Part shown: one piece after another, positions 1 through 6,498 of the stretch | Layout: every line of letters begins with the position of its first letter | Numbering within the stretch: the stretch's first letter is position 1 | From: Pseudomonadota bacterium | GTDB lineage: Bacteria > Pseudomonadota > Alphaproteobacteria > Sphingomonadales > Sphingomonadaceae | Reading direction: 5' to 3' | Assembly (NCBI GenBank): GCA_023432995.1 | Contig: JAEZES010000008.1 | Coordinates: 1 to 14,049, forward strand | DNA: 14,049 nucleotides | Notes under the pieces: generated by a model | Seen by the model: only the letters and a program-made list of their open reading frames with translations | Told to the model about the DNA's origin: nothing | Database searches by the model: none | Position numbers and translations under genes: made by a program

Positions 1-413
1 GGCCCGCTCACCTCGGCGGTGACCGGGCTGGCGGCCGCGAGCGTCTCGTCTAGCCGGGTCCGCAGCTGCTCGATCGCGTTGGCGTTCTCCTCCTCGCGCG
101 CGGTCATCCGGGCAAGCTGTGACTCGAGCGCGTCGAGCCGCGCGAGGATGTCGGCGATGGCGCTGCTCGACGGCGGGCCGACCTGCGGATCGCGCGGTTG
201 CTGGCCCTGCGACGTATCGACTTCGGGCGTGAAATAGCGGCCGTCGCCGCCCGGGAACACCGTCCGCTGGAGCGCGCGAACTTCCGCTTCGAGCCGCCGC
301 AGCCGCGCCTCGTCGTCCTGCGCCGCCACGCCGGACGGCACGACCGCAGCGGCGATTCCCGCCAGCAACAGTCCGATGATCGTCTTACGGGTGGCGTTTC
401 GGCCGCTCGTCAT
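1..413 (-). CDS. ybgF: YbgF/CpoB-like Tol-Pal-associated periplasmic protein, N-terminal part (3' end outside window)
   Basis: Partial gene; only the first ~137 residues are present and no stop codon is reached. The N-terminus begins MTSGRNATRK, followed by a hydrophobic segment (about residues 12-28) and a likely signal-peptidase site after VAA (about residue 31). Then come a short heptad-like segment (RLRRLEAEVRALQ) and a longer predicted coiled coil (about 85-130, with LARLDALESQLARM). This architecture, signal peptide plus trimerising coiled coil before C-terminal TPRs, is that of YbgF/CpoB. In the known family it acts in the periplasm with Tol-Pal and peptidoglycan synthesis during division. 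The TPR part lies outside the window, so the family call is inferred from the N-terminus and the neighbouring rodZ-like gene. Start choice: ATG at 413 gives a canonical basic n-region with AGGAGG 11 nt upstream. An in-frame ATG at 440 with AGGAG at 7 nt spacing is a real alternative, but would add an acidic n-region. Confidence 0.66.
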   Translation of the reverse strand, partial: MTSGRNATRKTIIGLLLAGIAAAVVPSGVAAQDDEARLRRLEAEVRALQRTVFPGGDGRYFTPEVDTSQGQQPRDPQVGPPSSSAIADILARLDALESQLARMTAREEENANAIEQLRTRLDETLAAASPVTAEVSG

Positions 414-440
414 CTCTCGCATGTCCTCCTGTCGGTTCAT

Positions 441-536
441 GCCGCTGCTCCTGCCTTCGGACGGGCAAACCGCAGCTGAACAGCCCCCGCGGCCTTTGTG
501 CCAACGCGGGAATCGCTTGTCGAGGCGGGCGGGCGG
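441..536. other. Intergenic gap between rodZ-like and ybgF-like genes
   Basis: This 96-bp gap lies between two co-directional minus-strand genes (123 bp if the ybgF-like start is 413). I see no convincing promoter and no hairpin followed by a T-tract. An AGGAG lies about 7 nt upstream of the alternative ATG at 440. Read-through from the rodZ-like gene is the simplest interpretation. Confidence 0.4.
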
Positions 537-1355
537 CTAGGTTGTGGGTGATGCGGCGGGCGGCGCACCCGGCGCGGCGCGCGCGAGCAGCGCCTCGGCG
601 CTGACCGGCACGTCGCGCATCGTCCGCTCTTCCTCGGCCAGCTTCGGGACCGGACGGCCGCCGACCGTGATCGACAGCGCATCGGGCCGGCCGGTCCACA
701 GCAGCGGCCCCTGGGCCTCGGGCGGGACGACGTAGCGCTCGCCGAGCTCCATCTGCTTCTGCATCAGCTGGAGCCCGTTGGCGTCGTAGAACTTGACCCA
801 GATGCCGGGGGCCAGCGCCGTGAACACGACTTCACCGCCGGTGGCGGGCGACGGCGTCGCGCCGGGCGTGGCGGTGGTCTTTCCGGCGGCCCCATCGGCC
901 TGGCTATCGGCTGCTTCGACCAGCGACGGCAATTCGGCGGCGGGCGCGAAGAAGGTCCGCGCGAACGCGAAGAGGCCGGCCAGCACGAGCACGACCGCGA
1001 CGAGCGAAATCCACCCGAGCGCGCGCGACGGCACGCGCGCGGGGTCGCCGGGTTCGAACCCGGCAGGACGATGGCGTGGCGACGGATCCTGGGCGTCGAG
1101 CTCGGCACGCACTTCGGCGGCCACCTCGTTCGGGTCGAGGCCGACCATCCGCGCGTAGTTCTTGGCGAAGCTGATCGCGTAAGTGCGCGCCGGAAGCGCG
1201 GCGAAGTCGCCCGCTTCGATGGTCTGCAAGTGCCGTTGGGGAATGCGAGTTTCGCCGGCGACCTGCGCCAGCGTCAGCTGGCGAGCCTCGCGCGCTTCGC
1301 GCAGCCGGTCGCCGATACCGGGGAGTGCTGGCTGCTGTTCGAATTCCTCAGTCAT
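537..1355 (-). CDS. RodZ-like cytoskeletal/cell-shape protein (HTH_25, one TM segment, DUF4115)
   Basis: This 272-aa protein has the RodZ layout. A cytoplasmic Xre-type helix-turn-helix domain spans about residues 13-75 (GDRLREAREARQLTLAQVA, then IPQRHLQTIEAG and the RTYAISFAKNYA helix typical of HTH_25). A polar linker follows, then a single transmembrane segment at about 113-131, and a periplasmic DUF4115 beta-domain at about 175-245 (GIWVKFYDANG, LGERYVVPPEAQGPLLWTG, LSITVGGRPV). A low-complexity Ala/Pro tail ends the protein. Family knowledge: RodZ links MreB to the elongasome and its HTH contacts MreB rather than DNA. Sphingomonad versions are usually annotated only as helix-turn-helix proteins, so the MreB role is inferred. 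GGAG lies 4 nt before the ATG. It sits 101 bp after ptsP and before the ybgF-like gene, all on the same strand. Confidence 0.85.
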   Translation of the reverse strand: MTEEFEQQPALPGIGDRLREAREARQLTLAQVAGETRIPQRHLQTIEAGDFAALPARTYAISFAKNYARMVGLDPNEVAAEVRAELDAQDPSPRHRPAGFEPGDPARVPSRALGWISLVAVVLVLAGLFAFARTFFAPAAELPSLVEAADSQADGAAGKTTATPGATPSPATGGEVVFTALAPGIWVKFYDANGLQLMQKQMELGERYVVPPEAQGPLLWTGRPDALSITVGGRPVPKLAEEERTMRDVPVSAEALLARAAPGAPPAASPTT

Positions 1356-1456
1356 TGCCGCTCCAGCACTGGGCTGGTTCGTGTGCGCGAACCCGTCCCA
1401 ACAGACTCAACAAGAGGCACGCGCGCGAAGTCAAGGCGCGTAACCATACTATAACC
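1356..1456 (-). promoter_or_regulatory. Leader region of the rodZ-like gene with inverted repeat and possible -35 element
   Basis: This 101-bp gap separates ptsP from the rodZ-like gene. Read on the minus strand it holds an AT-richer patch directly after the ptsP stop, including TATAGT at 1453-1448. Further down is TTGACT at 1434-1429, a good -35 match but without a good -10 at 16-18 nt. A perfect 6-bp inverted repeat, GGTTCG (1376-1381) and CGAACC (1388-1393) with a 6-nt loop, sits 20-38 nt before the start codon. It may be a leader hairpin or an operator. No T-tract follows it. A promoter for rodZ is plausible but not demonstrated. Confidence 0.3.
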
Positions 1457-3727
1457 CTATTCGACCTCGATTTCGCGCTCTTCGGCCCATTTCTGCAATA
1501 CCGCTCGCATGTCCTCGGGCGGAGACGCGAGCCAGCCGGTCATCGCCTCACCGATGGCCTTCATGTCGACCTTGCGTATCAGCTCCTTGATCGGCCCGAC
1601 CGCGGCCGGAGTTATCGACAGGCGCGTGATCCCGAGCCCGAGCAGCGCCAGGGCCTCGAGCCGCCGCCCGCCCATTTCGCCGCACACCCCGAGCTGCACC
1701 GGATGCCCGACGGTCGCCGCCACGACGCGGCGCAGGAAGCGCAGGATCGCCGGGCTGACCCAGTCGTAGCGCTCGGCCAGCTTCGGGTTGGCCCGGTCGG
1801 CGGCGAACAGGAACTGCGTCAGGTCGTTGGTGCCGACCGAGATGAACTCGACGCGCGGGATCAGCAGGTCGAGCGTCTCGGCCAGCGAGGGCACCTCGAG
1901 CATAACCCCGTAGCGGATCGCCTCGGGCAGGGTCTTGCGGCAGGTGCGCAGGAACTTGACCTGGCTGTCGAACACCGCCCTGGCCGCGTCGAATTCCCAC
2001 GGCTCGGAGACCATCGGGAACATCACGTTGAGGCTGCGGCCGGCGGCGGCCTCGAGCAGCGCGCGGGCCTGGACCTTGAGCAGCCCCTCGCGTTCGAGGG
2101 CGAGGCGCAGCGCGCGCCAGCCCATCGCCGGGTTCTCGTCCTCGCGGCTGATCTCGCTGCGCAAATAGGGCAACGACTTGTCGCCGCCGATGTCGACCGT
2201 GCGGAAGATCACCGGCTTGTCGCCGGCGGCTTCGAGCACGTCGCGGTAGAGCCGGGTCTGGCGATCCCGCTGCGGCAGCGCGGCCGAGACGAGGAACTGG
2301 AACTCGGTGCGGAACAGGCCGATGCCGTCGGCCCCGGTCAGGCTCAGCATCGGGATGTCGTCGCGCAGCCCGGCGTTCATCATCACCTCGATGCGCTGGC
2401 CGTCGCGCGTGAACGGCTCGACGTCGCGCATCTGGGCATAGGCCGCCTGGCGCTCGCGGCTGCGCGCCAGCCGCGTCTGGAACGTGTCGCTCACCGTCGG
2501 CAACGGCCGCACGGTGAGCTTGCCGGCATCGCCGTCGAGCAGCAGTTCGTCGCCGTCGCGGATCAGCCCGCGGGCGTTGCGCACGCGGCCGAGCACCGGA
2601 ATGCCCATCGCGCGGGCGACGATCACCACGTGCGCGGTCAGCGAGCCTTCCTCGAGCACTACACCCTTGAGCCGGCGCTTGTCGTACTCGAGCAGCTCGG
2701 CCGGGCCGAGGTTCTTGGCGATCAGGATCGAATCCCCGCGCAGGCCGACGCTGGCCGCGGTGCCGAGCTGGCCCGAGACGATCCTGAGCAGCCGGTTGGC
2801 GAGGTCCTCGAGGTCGTGCATGCGGTCGGCCAGCAGCGGGTCCTGGATCTCGCGCATGCGCATCCGGGTACGCTGCTGGACGCGCTCGATCGCCGCCTCG
2901 GCGGTCAGGCCGGAATCGATCGCCTCGTTGATCCGCCGCCCCCAGCCCTCGTCGTAGGCGAACATCTTGTAGGTTTCGAGCACCTGCTCGTGCTCGCCGT
3001 CGACGCCGAATTCGGCCTGGTTGGCCATCGCGTCGATCTGCTCGCGCATCTTGTCGAACGCGAGGTAGACCCGCTGGCGCTCGGCCTCGATGTCCTCGGC
3101 GACGGTCTGCTCGATGACGATGCGCGGCTGGTGGAACACCGCCTGGCCCTGCGCCAGGCCCTTCACCAGCTGCAGGCCCTCGAGCAACTGCTGGCCGGAG
3201 TGCGCGCCCTCGAACACGTCGACGCTCTCGTCGTCCACCAGCCCGGCGTTGTGCAGCATCTCCGACAGCACCATCGCCACCGTCTGCAGCGCCTCGACCT
3301 CGACCTCCTCGTAGCGGCGCGGTTCGACGTGCTGCACGGTCAGCACCCCGATCGCGCGCTCGCGGCGGACGATCGGCACGCCGGCGAACGAGTGGAACTT
3401 CTCCTCGCCGGTTTCGGGCATGTACTGGAATTCGGGGTGCGTCGCCGCCTCGGCGAGGTTGAGCGTCTCGATGTTCTGCGCGATCGTGCCGGTCAGGCCG
3501 GCGCCGATGGCGAGCTTGGTGACGTGAACCGCGCTCTGCTCGAGGCCGCGCGTGGCGAACAGCTCGAGCATCCCTTCGCGCAGCAGGTAGATCGAGCAGA
3601 CCTCGCTATCGAGCGCCTCGCCGATGATCTCGACGACCTGGTTGAGCTTGCTTTGCGCATGACTGCGCGAGGCCATCACCTCGTGCAGCTGGGTGAGGAT
3701 CGAGCGGGCGGCAGCAGCGGCGGACAT
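1457..3727 (-). CDS. ptsP: Phosphoenolpyruvate--protein phosphotransferase PtsP (enzyme I-Ntr)
   Basis: This 756-aa protein is full length for GAF-containing enzyme I-Ntr, which autophosphorylates from PEP and passes phosphate to NPr and then EIIA-Ntr, a regulatory not sugar-importing relay. Domains: GAF at about 20-155 (EVCSIYLLREGMLELFATRGL, FAGVPIVRRERAIGVL); PEP-utiliser N domain at about 175-300; phosphohistidine swivel domain with the active-site His366 in EEGSLTAHVVIVARAMGIP; and a PEP-binding TIM barrel at about 425-720 with GLFRTEFQFL, EVPSL, SVGTNDLTQF and the catalytic Cys682 in LGVCGEMGG. All key residues are present. The start MSAAAAARSILTQLHEVM matches the alphaproteobacterial family N-terminus; a purine-rich GGAGGG lies just upstream, with short spacing. 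NPr and EIIA-Ntr genes are not in the window. Downstream on the same strand lie the rodZ-like and ybgF-like genes. Confidence 0.97.
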   Translation of the reverse strand: MSAAAAARSILTQLHEVMASRSHAQSKLNQVVEIIGEALDSEVCSIYLLREGMLELFATRGLEQSAVHVTKLAIGAGLTGTIAQNIETLNLAEAATHPEFQYMPETGEEKFHSFAGVPIVRRERAIGVLTVQHVEPRRYEEVEVEALQTVAMVLSEMLHNAGLVDDESVDVFEGAHSGQQLLEGLQLVKGLAQGQAVFHQPRIVIEQTVAEDIEAERQRVYLAFDKMREQIDAMANQAEFGVDGEHEQVLETYKMFAYDEGWGRRINEAIDSGLTAEAAIERVQQRTRMRMREIQDPLLADRMHDLEDLANRLLRIVSGQLGTAASVGLRGDSILIAKNLGPAELLEYDKRRLKGVVLEEGSLTAHVVIVARAMGIPVLGRVRNARGLIRDGDELLLDGDAGKLTVRPLPTVSDTFQTRLARSRERQAAYAQMRDVEPFTRDGQRIEVMMNAGLRDDIPMLSLTGADGIGLFRTEFQFLVSAALPQRDRQTRLYRDVLEAAGDKPVIFRTVDIGGDKSLPYLRSEISREDENPAMGWRALRLALEREGLLKVQARALLEAAAGRSLNVMFPMVSEPWEFDAARAVFDSQVKFLRTCRKTLPEAIRYGVMLEVPSLAETLDLLIPRVEFISVGTNDLTQFLFAADRANPKLAERYDWVSPAILRFLRRVVAATVGHPVQLGVCGEMGGRRLEALALLGLGITRLSITPAAVGPIKELIRKVDMKAIGEAMTGWLASPPEDMRAVLQKWAEEREIEVE

Positions 3728-3806
3728 CGCCCTCCGCCTATCGCATATGGCGCGCTTTGGAAATGCGTGTCCCCGCGCTGGCAGACGGCGCCGGGAGGGG
3801 AAGCCC

Positions 3807-3848
3807 GCGGCACCGCGCCGCGCCGCATCCGCGGCGCGCGGGTGCCGC
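3807..3848. repeat. Long GC-rich inverted repeat (possible intrinsic-terminator-like hairpin)
   Basis: GCGGCACC at 3807-3814 is the exact reverse complement of GGTGCCGC at 3841-3848. Inside it, GCGCCGC (3815-3821) pairs with GCGGCGC (3831-3837), giving a long, nearly continuous stem. It lies 17 bp past the stop of the small DUF465 gene and 80 bp before the ptsP start, both on the minus strand. It could end DUF465 transcription or act as an RNA-processing stem. No T-tract follows on either strand, so an intrinsic terminator is only a possibility. Confidence 0.45.
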
Positions 3849-3864
3849 CTGGCTCAGCGGAATC

Positions 3865-4020
3865 TCAGCCGAAGCTGAGTTCTTCCTTGATCTTGAGCTT
3901 CTGCTTCTTGAGCGACTGAATCATCGTCGTGTCGGGAGCGGGCCGGCTCATCTCATCCCGGATGCGCTGCTCCAGCCCTTCGTGCTTCGCCTGAAGGGCG
4001 GCGACATGCGAGGATTCCAT
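3865..4020 (-). CDS. Small DUF465 / YdcH-like coiled-coil protein (copy 1)
   Basis: This 51-aa protein begins MESSHVAALQAKHEGLEQRI and ends with KKQKLKIKEELSFG. It is almost entirely charged helix, with a first helix (HVAALQAKHEGLEQRIRDEM), a short turn (SRPAPDT), and a second helix carrying the LKKQKLKIKEEL signature of DUF465/YdcH. Family function is unknown; members form helical hairpins and are presumably cytoplasmic. The start is well supported: AGGAG sits 7 nt before the ATG. It is a divergent relative of the DUF465 gene at 4215-4412, sharing the LKK-x-KL-xx-K pattern. A perfect G6-A-C6 palindrome (4042-4054) lies in its leader just upstream of the ribosome binding site, and a strong hairpin (3807-3848) follows its stop. 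Confidence 0.87.
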   Translation of the reverse strand: MESSHVAALQAKHEGLEQRIRDEMSRPAPDTTMIQSLKKQKLKIKEELSFG

Positions 4021-4041
4021 ACGCGTTCTCCTTGCGTTTGA

Positions 4042-4054
4042 GGGGGGACCCCCC
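4042..4054. promoter_or_regulatory. Perfect G6-A-C6 palindrome in the leader of DUF465 copy 1
   Basis: GGGGGGACCCCCC forms a hairpin with at least five G-C pairs and a 3-nt loop. It ends 21 nt upstream of the ATG at 4020 (minus strand) and about 9 nt from the AGGAG ribosome binding site. A stem this close to the ribosome binding site could influence translation initiation, but that is inference. Confidence 0.35.
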
Positions 4055-4097
4055 AGGACGACCCTGACGGCGACTCGGCCGGCGGGCGAGCCGCGCG

Positions 4098-4132
4098 ATT
4101 GTCATCAAATCACATTAGCCTTAAGGCTTCAA
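4098..4132. promoter_or_regulatory. AT-rich patch with 12-bp perfect palindrome between divergent DUF465 genes
   Basis: In an otherwise GC-rich region this stretch is markedly AT-rich (GATTGTCATCAAATCACATT and following). It contains AGCCTTAAGGCT at 4117-4128, a perfect 12-bp palindrome. It sits in the 194-bp gap between the two divergent DUF465 genes, where promoters for both must lie. The plus strand has TTGTCA at 4099-4104 with a poor -10 at 17 nt. The minus strand has TTGAAG followed at 17 nt by TTTGAT. A shared promoter/operator is a reasonable but unproven reading. Confidence 0.35.
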
Positions 4133-4214
4133 ACCCCGACTGCGCCGAACCGGTCGCCCGGGGCGATGCAGCGCTGTCGGGCCAGCCTGGGGGTCGTTCG
4201 AACTTGGGGATGCC

Positions 4215-4412
4215 GTGACCGAAGAGGAAATGCGCAAGCGGCTCGCCAGCTTGCGCGTCGAGCATCGCGATCTCGACGCGGCCATCGCCGCGCTCACGGC
4301 CGCCGACAGCCAGGACCAGCTGCAGATCGCCCGGCTCAAGAAGCGCAAGCTGCGGTTGAAGGACCAGATCGCGCTGATCGAGGACTACCTGACGCCCGAC
4401 ATCATCGCCTAG
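4215..4412 (+). CDS. Small DUF465 / YdcH-like coiled-coil protein (copy 2)
   Basis: This 65-aa all-helical protein carries the DUF465 signature IARLKKRKLRLKDQIALIEDYL and ends TPDIIA, a terminus I associate with sphingomonad members. The first helix is rich in charged residues (EEEMRKRLASLRVEHRDLDAAI). The start is GTG at 4215, preceded by GGGGA with about 4-5 nt spacing. A later in-frame ATG (the M of MRKR) would remove little of the domain and cannot be excluded. The family has no assigned biochemical role. It is divergent from copy 1 and lies 113 bp upstream of the DUF1465 gene on the same strand, so co-expression with that gene is possible. Confidence 0.85.
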   Translation: MTEEEMRKRLASLRVEHRDLDAAIAALTAADSQDQLQIARLKKRKLRLKDQIALIEDYLTPDIIA

Positions 4413-4475
4413 CGGCGCAGGGCGACGCGTATCCAATCGGGACGCCCGGCGGCGCGCGGCGGAAAATCGCCGTTT

Positions 4476-4500
4476 GGAACTGGCGCGGAGCCCGGCTGTT
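4476..4500 (+). promoter_or_regulatory. Candidate general-stress (EcfG-type) promoter upstream of the DUF1465 gene
   Basis: GGAAC at 4476-4480 is followed after 16 nt by TGTT at 4497-4500. The alphaproteobacterial EcfG consensus is GGAAC-N16/17-CGTT, so this is one mismatch away in the -10. It lies about 25 bp before the ATG at 4526, a suitable distance for a short leader. Chance occurrence in GC-rich DNA is a real possibility. Confidence 0.28.
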
Positions 4501-4525
4501 GGAGTAGCTGTAGGCCCCACAAGCG

Positions 4526-4993
4526 ATGGCCCAGACCGCCGACCTCAGCCCGACGATCGTCGAGGCCCTCTACAGCGAAGCGCTGGCGCTCGCCGACGAG
4601 GTGCGCGCGGCGTTCGACCTGTCGGGCCGCCTGACCCTGGCCACCGAGGACGAGGATCTCGCCCGCGTGGCGCTGTCGTGCGAGGCGCTGCGCACGACCA
4701 CGCGGGTGATGCACGCGATCGCCTGGCTGCTGAACCAGCGCGCCTACCTGGCGGGCGAGTTGTCCGAATTCCAGCTGCGCCGGCACGGCCGGCTGCCGCC
4801 CGACCGGCTGGTCCCGGCGACCGCGCATTTCGACCGCCTGGCGCCCGAGCTGGTCGAGCTGATCGACCGCACCCAGCGGTTCTACGCCAGGATCGAGCGG
4901 CTCGACCGGGCCTGGCGCGCGCGGTTCGAGATGCAGCCGGCGGCGATCCATCGGCTGCGCGAGCGGCTCGGTCTGGCGGTCGTCGGCGCCTAG
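4526..4993 (+). CDS. DUF1465 family protein, RcdA-like (protease adaptor of CtrA degradation in Caulobacter)
   Basis: This 155-aa, mostly helical protein has no signal peptide or membrane segment. Features I associate with DUF1465 include the N-terminal VEALYSEALALADEVRAAF, the central CEALRTTTRVMHAIAWLLNQRAYLAGELS, and the C-terminal RTQRFYARIERLDRAW followed by IHRLRERLGL. From family knowledge DUF1465 contains Caulobacter RcdA, a three-helix-bundle adaptor that helps ClpXP degrade the cell-cycle regulator CtrA. Whether the sphingomonad protein does the same is inference. The ATG at 4526 has no strong ribosome binding site. The TAG stop (4991-4993) overlaps the last bases of glpK, which converges from the other strand, so the two genes meet tail to tail with no room for a terminator. 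A candidate EcfG-type promoter lies just upstream. Confidence 0.8.
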   Translation: MAQTADLSPTIVEALYSEALALADEVRAAFDLSGRLTLATEDEDLARVALSCEALRTTTRVMHAIAWLLNQRAYLAGELSEFQLRRHGRLPPDRLVPATAHFDRLAPELVELIDRTQRFYARIERLDRAWRARFEMQPAAIHRLRERLGLAVVGA

Positions 4994-6462
4994 ACTTTTG
5001 CCAGCGCAGCGGCCCACTCGGCCAGCCGCTGCTCCCTCACTTCGGGCGCGATCGCCGGCATGAAGCGCGTTTCCGGCCCGATCATGGCGGCCGCGGCCGC
5101 CTCCAGCGAAGGATGGATCCCCGCGCCGAGCGCCGCCAGCATGGCCGCGCCGAGCGCGGTCGTCTCGACGAAGTCCGGGCGCACCACGGCAAGGCCGGTG
5201 ACGTCGGCGATGTCCTGCGCCAGCCAGTCGTTGGCGCTCATCCCGCCGTCGATCTTGAGCACGCTCCACGGTGCACCGTCGGCGGCGAAGGCGGCGGCGA
5301 GGTCGAGCGTCTGGTGCGCCATCGCCCCGAGCGCGGCGCGGACGATGTGCGCCTTGCTGGTGGCGAAAGTCAGCCCGGTGATGATCCCGCGTGCTTCGGG
5401 CCGCCAGTGCGGCGCACCGAGGCCCGACAGCGCGGGCACCACGACCACGCCGCCACTGTCCTCGACCGAGCGGGCGAGCGCCTCGGTCTCGGCCGCGGTC
5501 TCGATAAACCCGAGCGTGTCGCGCAGCCACTTGATGAAGCTGCCGGCGACGAACACCGAGCCTTCGAGCGCGTAACGGCGCTCGCCGTCGATCGCGTAGA
5601 GCACGGTGCCGAGCAGGCGATGGCGCGAGCGCGGGACCTCCGCGCCGGCGTTGGCCAACACGAACGCCCCGGTTCCGAAGGTGGCCTTGCTCGCGCCCGG
5701 GACGAGGCAGCCCTGGCCGATGGTCGCCGCCTGCTGATCGCCGACCGCGCCGGCGATCAGGATCCGGCCGCCGAACAGCTCGGGGCGGGTCCAGGCCACC
5801 GGCCCGGCGTTGAGCGAGATGCCGGGCAGGGCCGACCGGGGAACGCCGAACAGATCGCACAGCCCCGGGTCCCACGCGAGGCTGTCGAGCCCGAGCAGCA
5901 GCGTCCGGCTGGCGTTGCTGACGTCGCTCAGGTGCTCGCCGCCGCTGAGCTTGAACACCAGCCAGCTTTCGACGGTGCCCAGCGCCAGCCGCCCGGCGCG
6001 GGCCGCATCGGCCACCGCCGGCTCGTTGTCGAGCAGCCAGCGCATCTTGGTGGCCGAGAAATAGGGATCGAGCAGCAGCCCGGTCTGCGCCCGCACCGCT
6101 TCCTCGTGCCCGGCCTGGCGCAACGCTTCGCACGCCTCGGCGGTGCGCCGGTCCTGCCACACCAAAGCGCGCGCCAGCGGTTCGCCGGTGCCCTTGTCCC
6201 AGGCGACGACCGTCTCCCGCTGGTTAGCGATGCCGATCGCGGCGATGCGCTCCGCGCCGCCCGCCCGCGCGACCATCTCGCCCGCGCACTCGAGCGTGCG
6301 CCGCCAGATCTCGTCGGCGTCGTGCTCGACCCAGCCGGGACGGGGGTAGTGCTGTGTCAGCTCGCGCTGCGCCGCGCCGCGCCACTCGCCCGCCCCGGTG
6401 AACAGCATCGCGCGGGTCGAGGTGGTGCCCTCGTCGAGCACCAGGATCAGCGGCTCCGACAT
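4990..6462 (-). CDS. glpK: Glycerol kinase
   Basis: This 490-aa FGGY-family kinase phosphorylates glycerol to sn-glycerol 3-phosphate with ATP in the cytoplasm. The N-terminal phosphate loop reads LDEGTTSTRAM (Asp10, Thr13-14, Arg17). Residues contacting glycerol in E. coli GlpK are all present: Arg82-Glu83 (ANQRETVV), Trp102 (VWQDRR), Tyr134 (LDPYFSATK) and the catalytic-base Asp242-Gln243 (GDQQ). C-terminal FGGY motifs include FGTGAFVLANAG, GSFIKWLRD, SGLGAPHW and IDGGMSANDWLAQDIAD. Arg233, in GGRILIAG, matches the fructose-1,6-bisphosphate-binding Arg236 of E. coli, though the preceding loop is shorter. The start at 6462 (MSEPLILVLDEG) has GGGGAG at 8 nt; longer frames extend into non-homologous sequence. 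glpF, glpD and glpR are absent nearby, so it is a solitary glp gene. It is divergent from the MBL gene and convergent with DUF1465. Confidence 0.95.
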   Translation of the reverse strand: MSEPLILVLDEGTTSTRAMLFTGAGEWRGAAQRELTQHYPRPGWVEHDADEIWRRTLECAGEMVARAGGAERIAAIGIANQRETVVAWDKGTGEPLARALVWQDRRTAEACEALRQAGHEEAVRAQTGLLLDPYFSATKMRWLLDNEPAVADAARAGRLALGTVESWLVFKLSGGEHLSDVSNASRTLLLGLDSLAWDPGLCDLFGVPRSALPGISLNAGPVAWTRPELFGGRILIAGAVGDQQAATIGQGCLVPGASKATFGTGAFVLANAGAEVPRSRHRLLGTVLYAIDGERRYALEGSVFVAGSFIKWLRDTLGFIETAAETEALARSVEDSGGVVVVPALSGLGAPHWRPEARGIITGLTFATSKAHIVRAALGAMAHQTLDLAAAFAADGAPWSVLKIDGGMSANDWLAQDIADVTGLAVVRPDFVETTALGAAMLAALGAGIHPSLEAAAAAMIGPETRFMPAIAPEVREQRLAEWAAALAKV

Positions 6463-6476
6463 TTCAATCGCTCCCC

Positions 6477-6498
6477 ATGCGCGCCATATGCGGCGCAT
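6477..6498. promoter_or_regulatory. Inverted repeat at the divergent glpK / MBL-hydrolase start region
   Basis: GCGCC (6481-6485) and GGCGC (6492-6496) form a stem around a 6-nt loop that includes the ATG at 6488. The outer bases ATGCGC (6477-6482) and GCGCAT (6493-6498) also match as an inverted repeat. Only 34 bp separate the glpK ATG from the MBL ATG at 6497, so promoter elements must extend into the opposing coding sequences. The repeat could be an operator or a start-site hairpin; nothing in the sequence decides this. Confidence 0.35.

Noticed and set aside
1325..3919. An 864-codon open frame on the plus strand opposite ptsP
   Set aside because: It is the antisense shadow of a GC-rich gene. 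Its translation is rich in Arg, His, Ala, Asp and Leu without any domain motif, while the minus strand encodes a complete EI-Ntr with its active-site residues.
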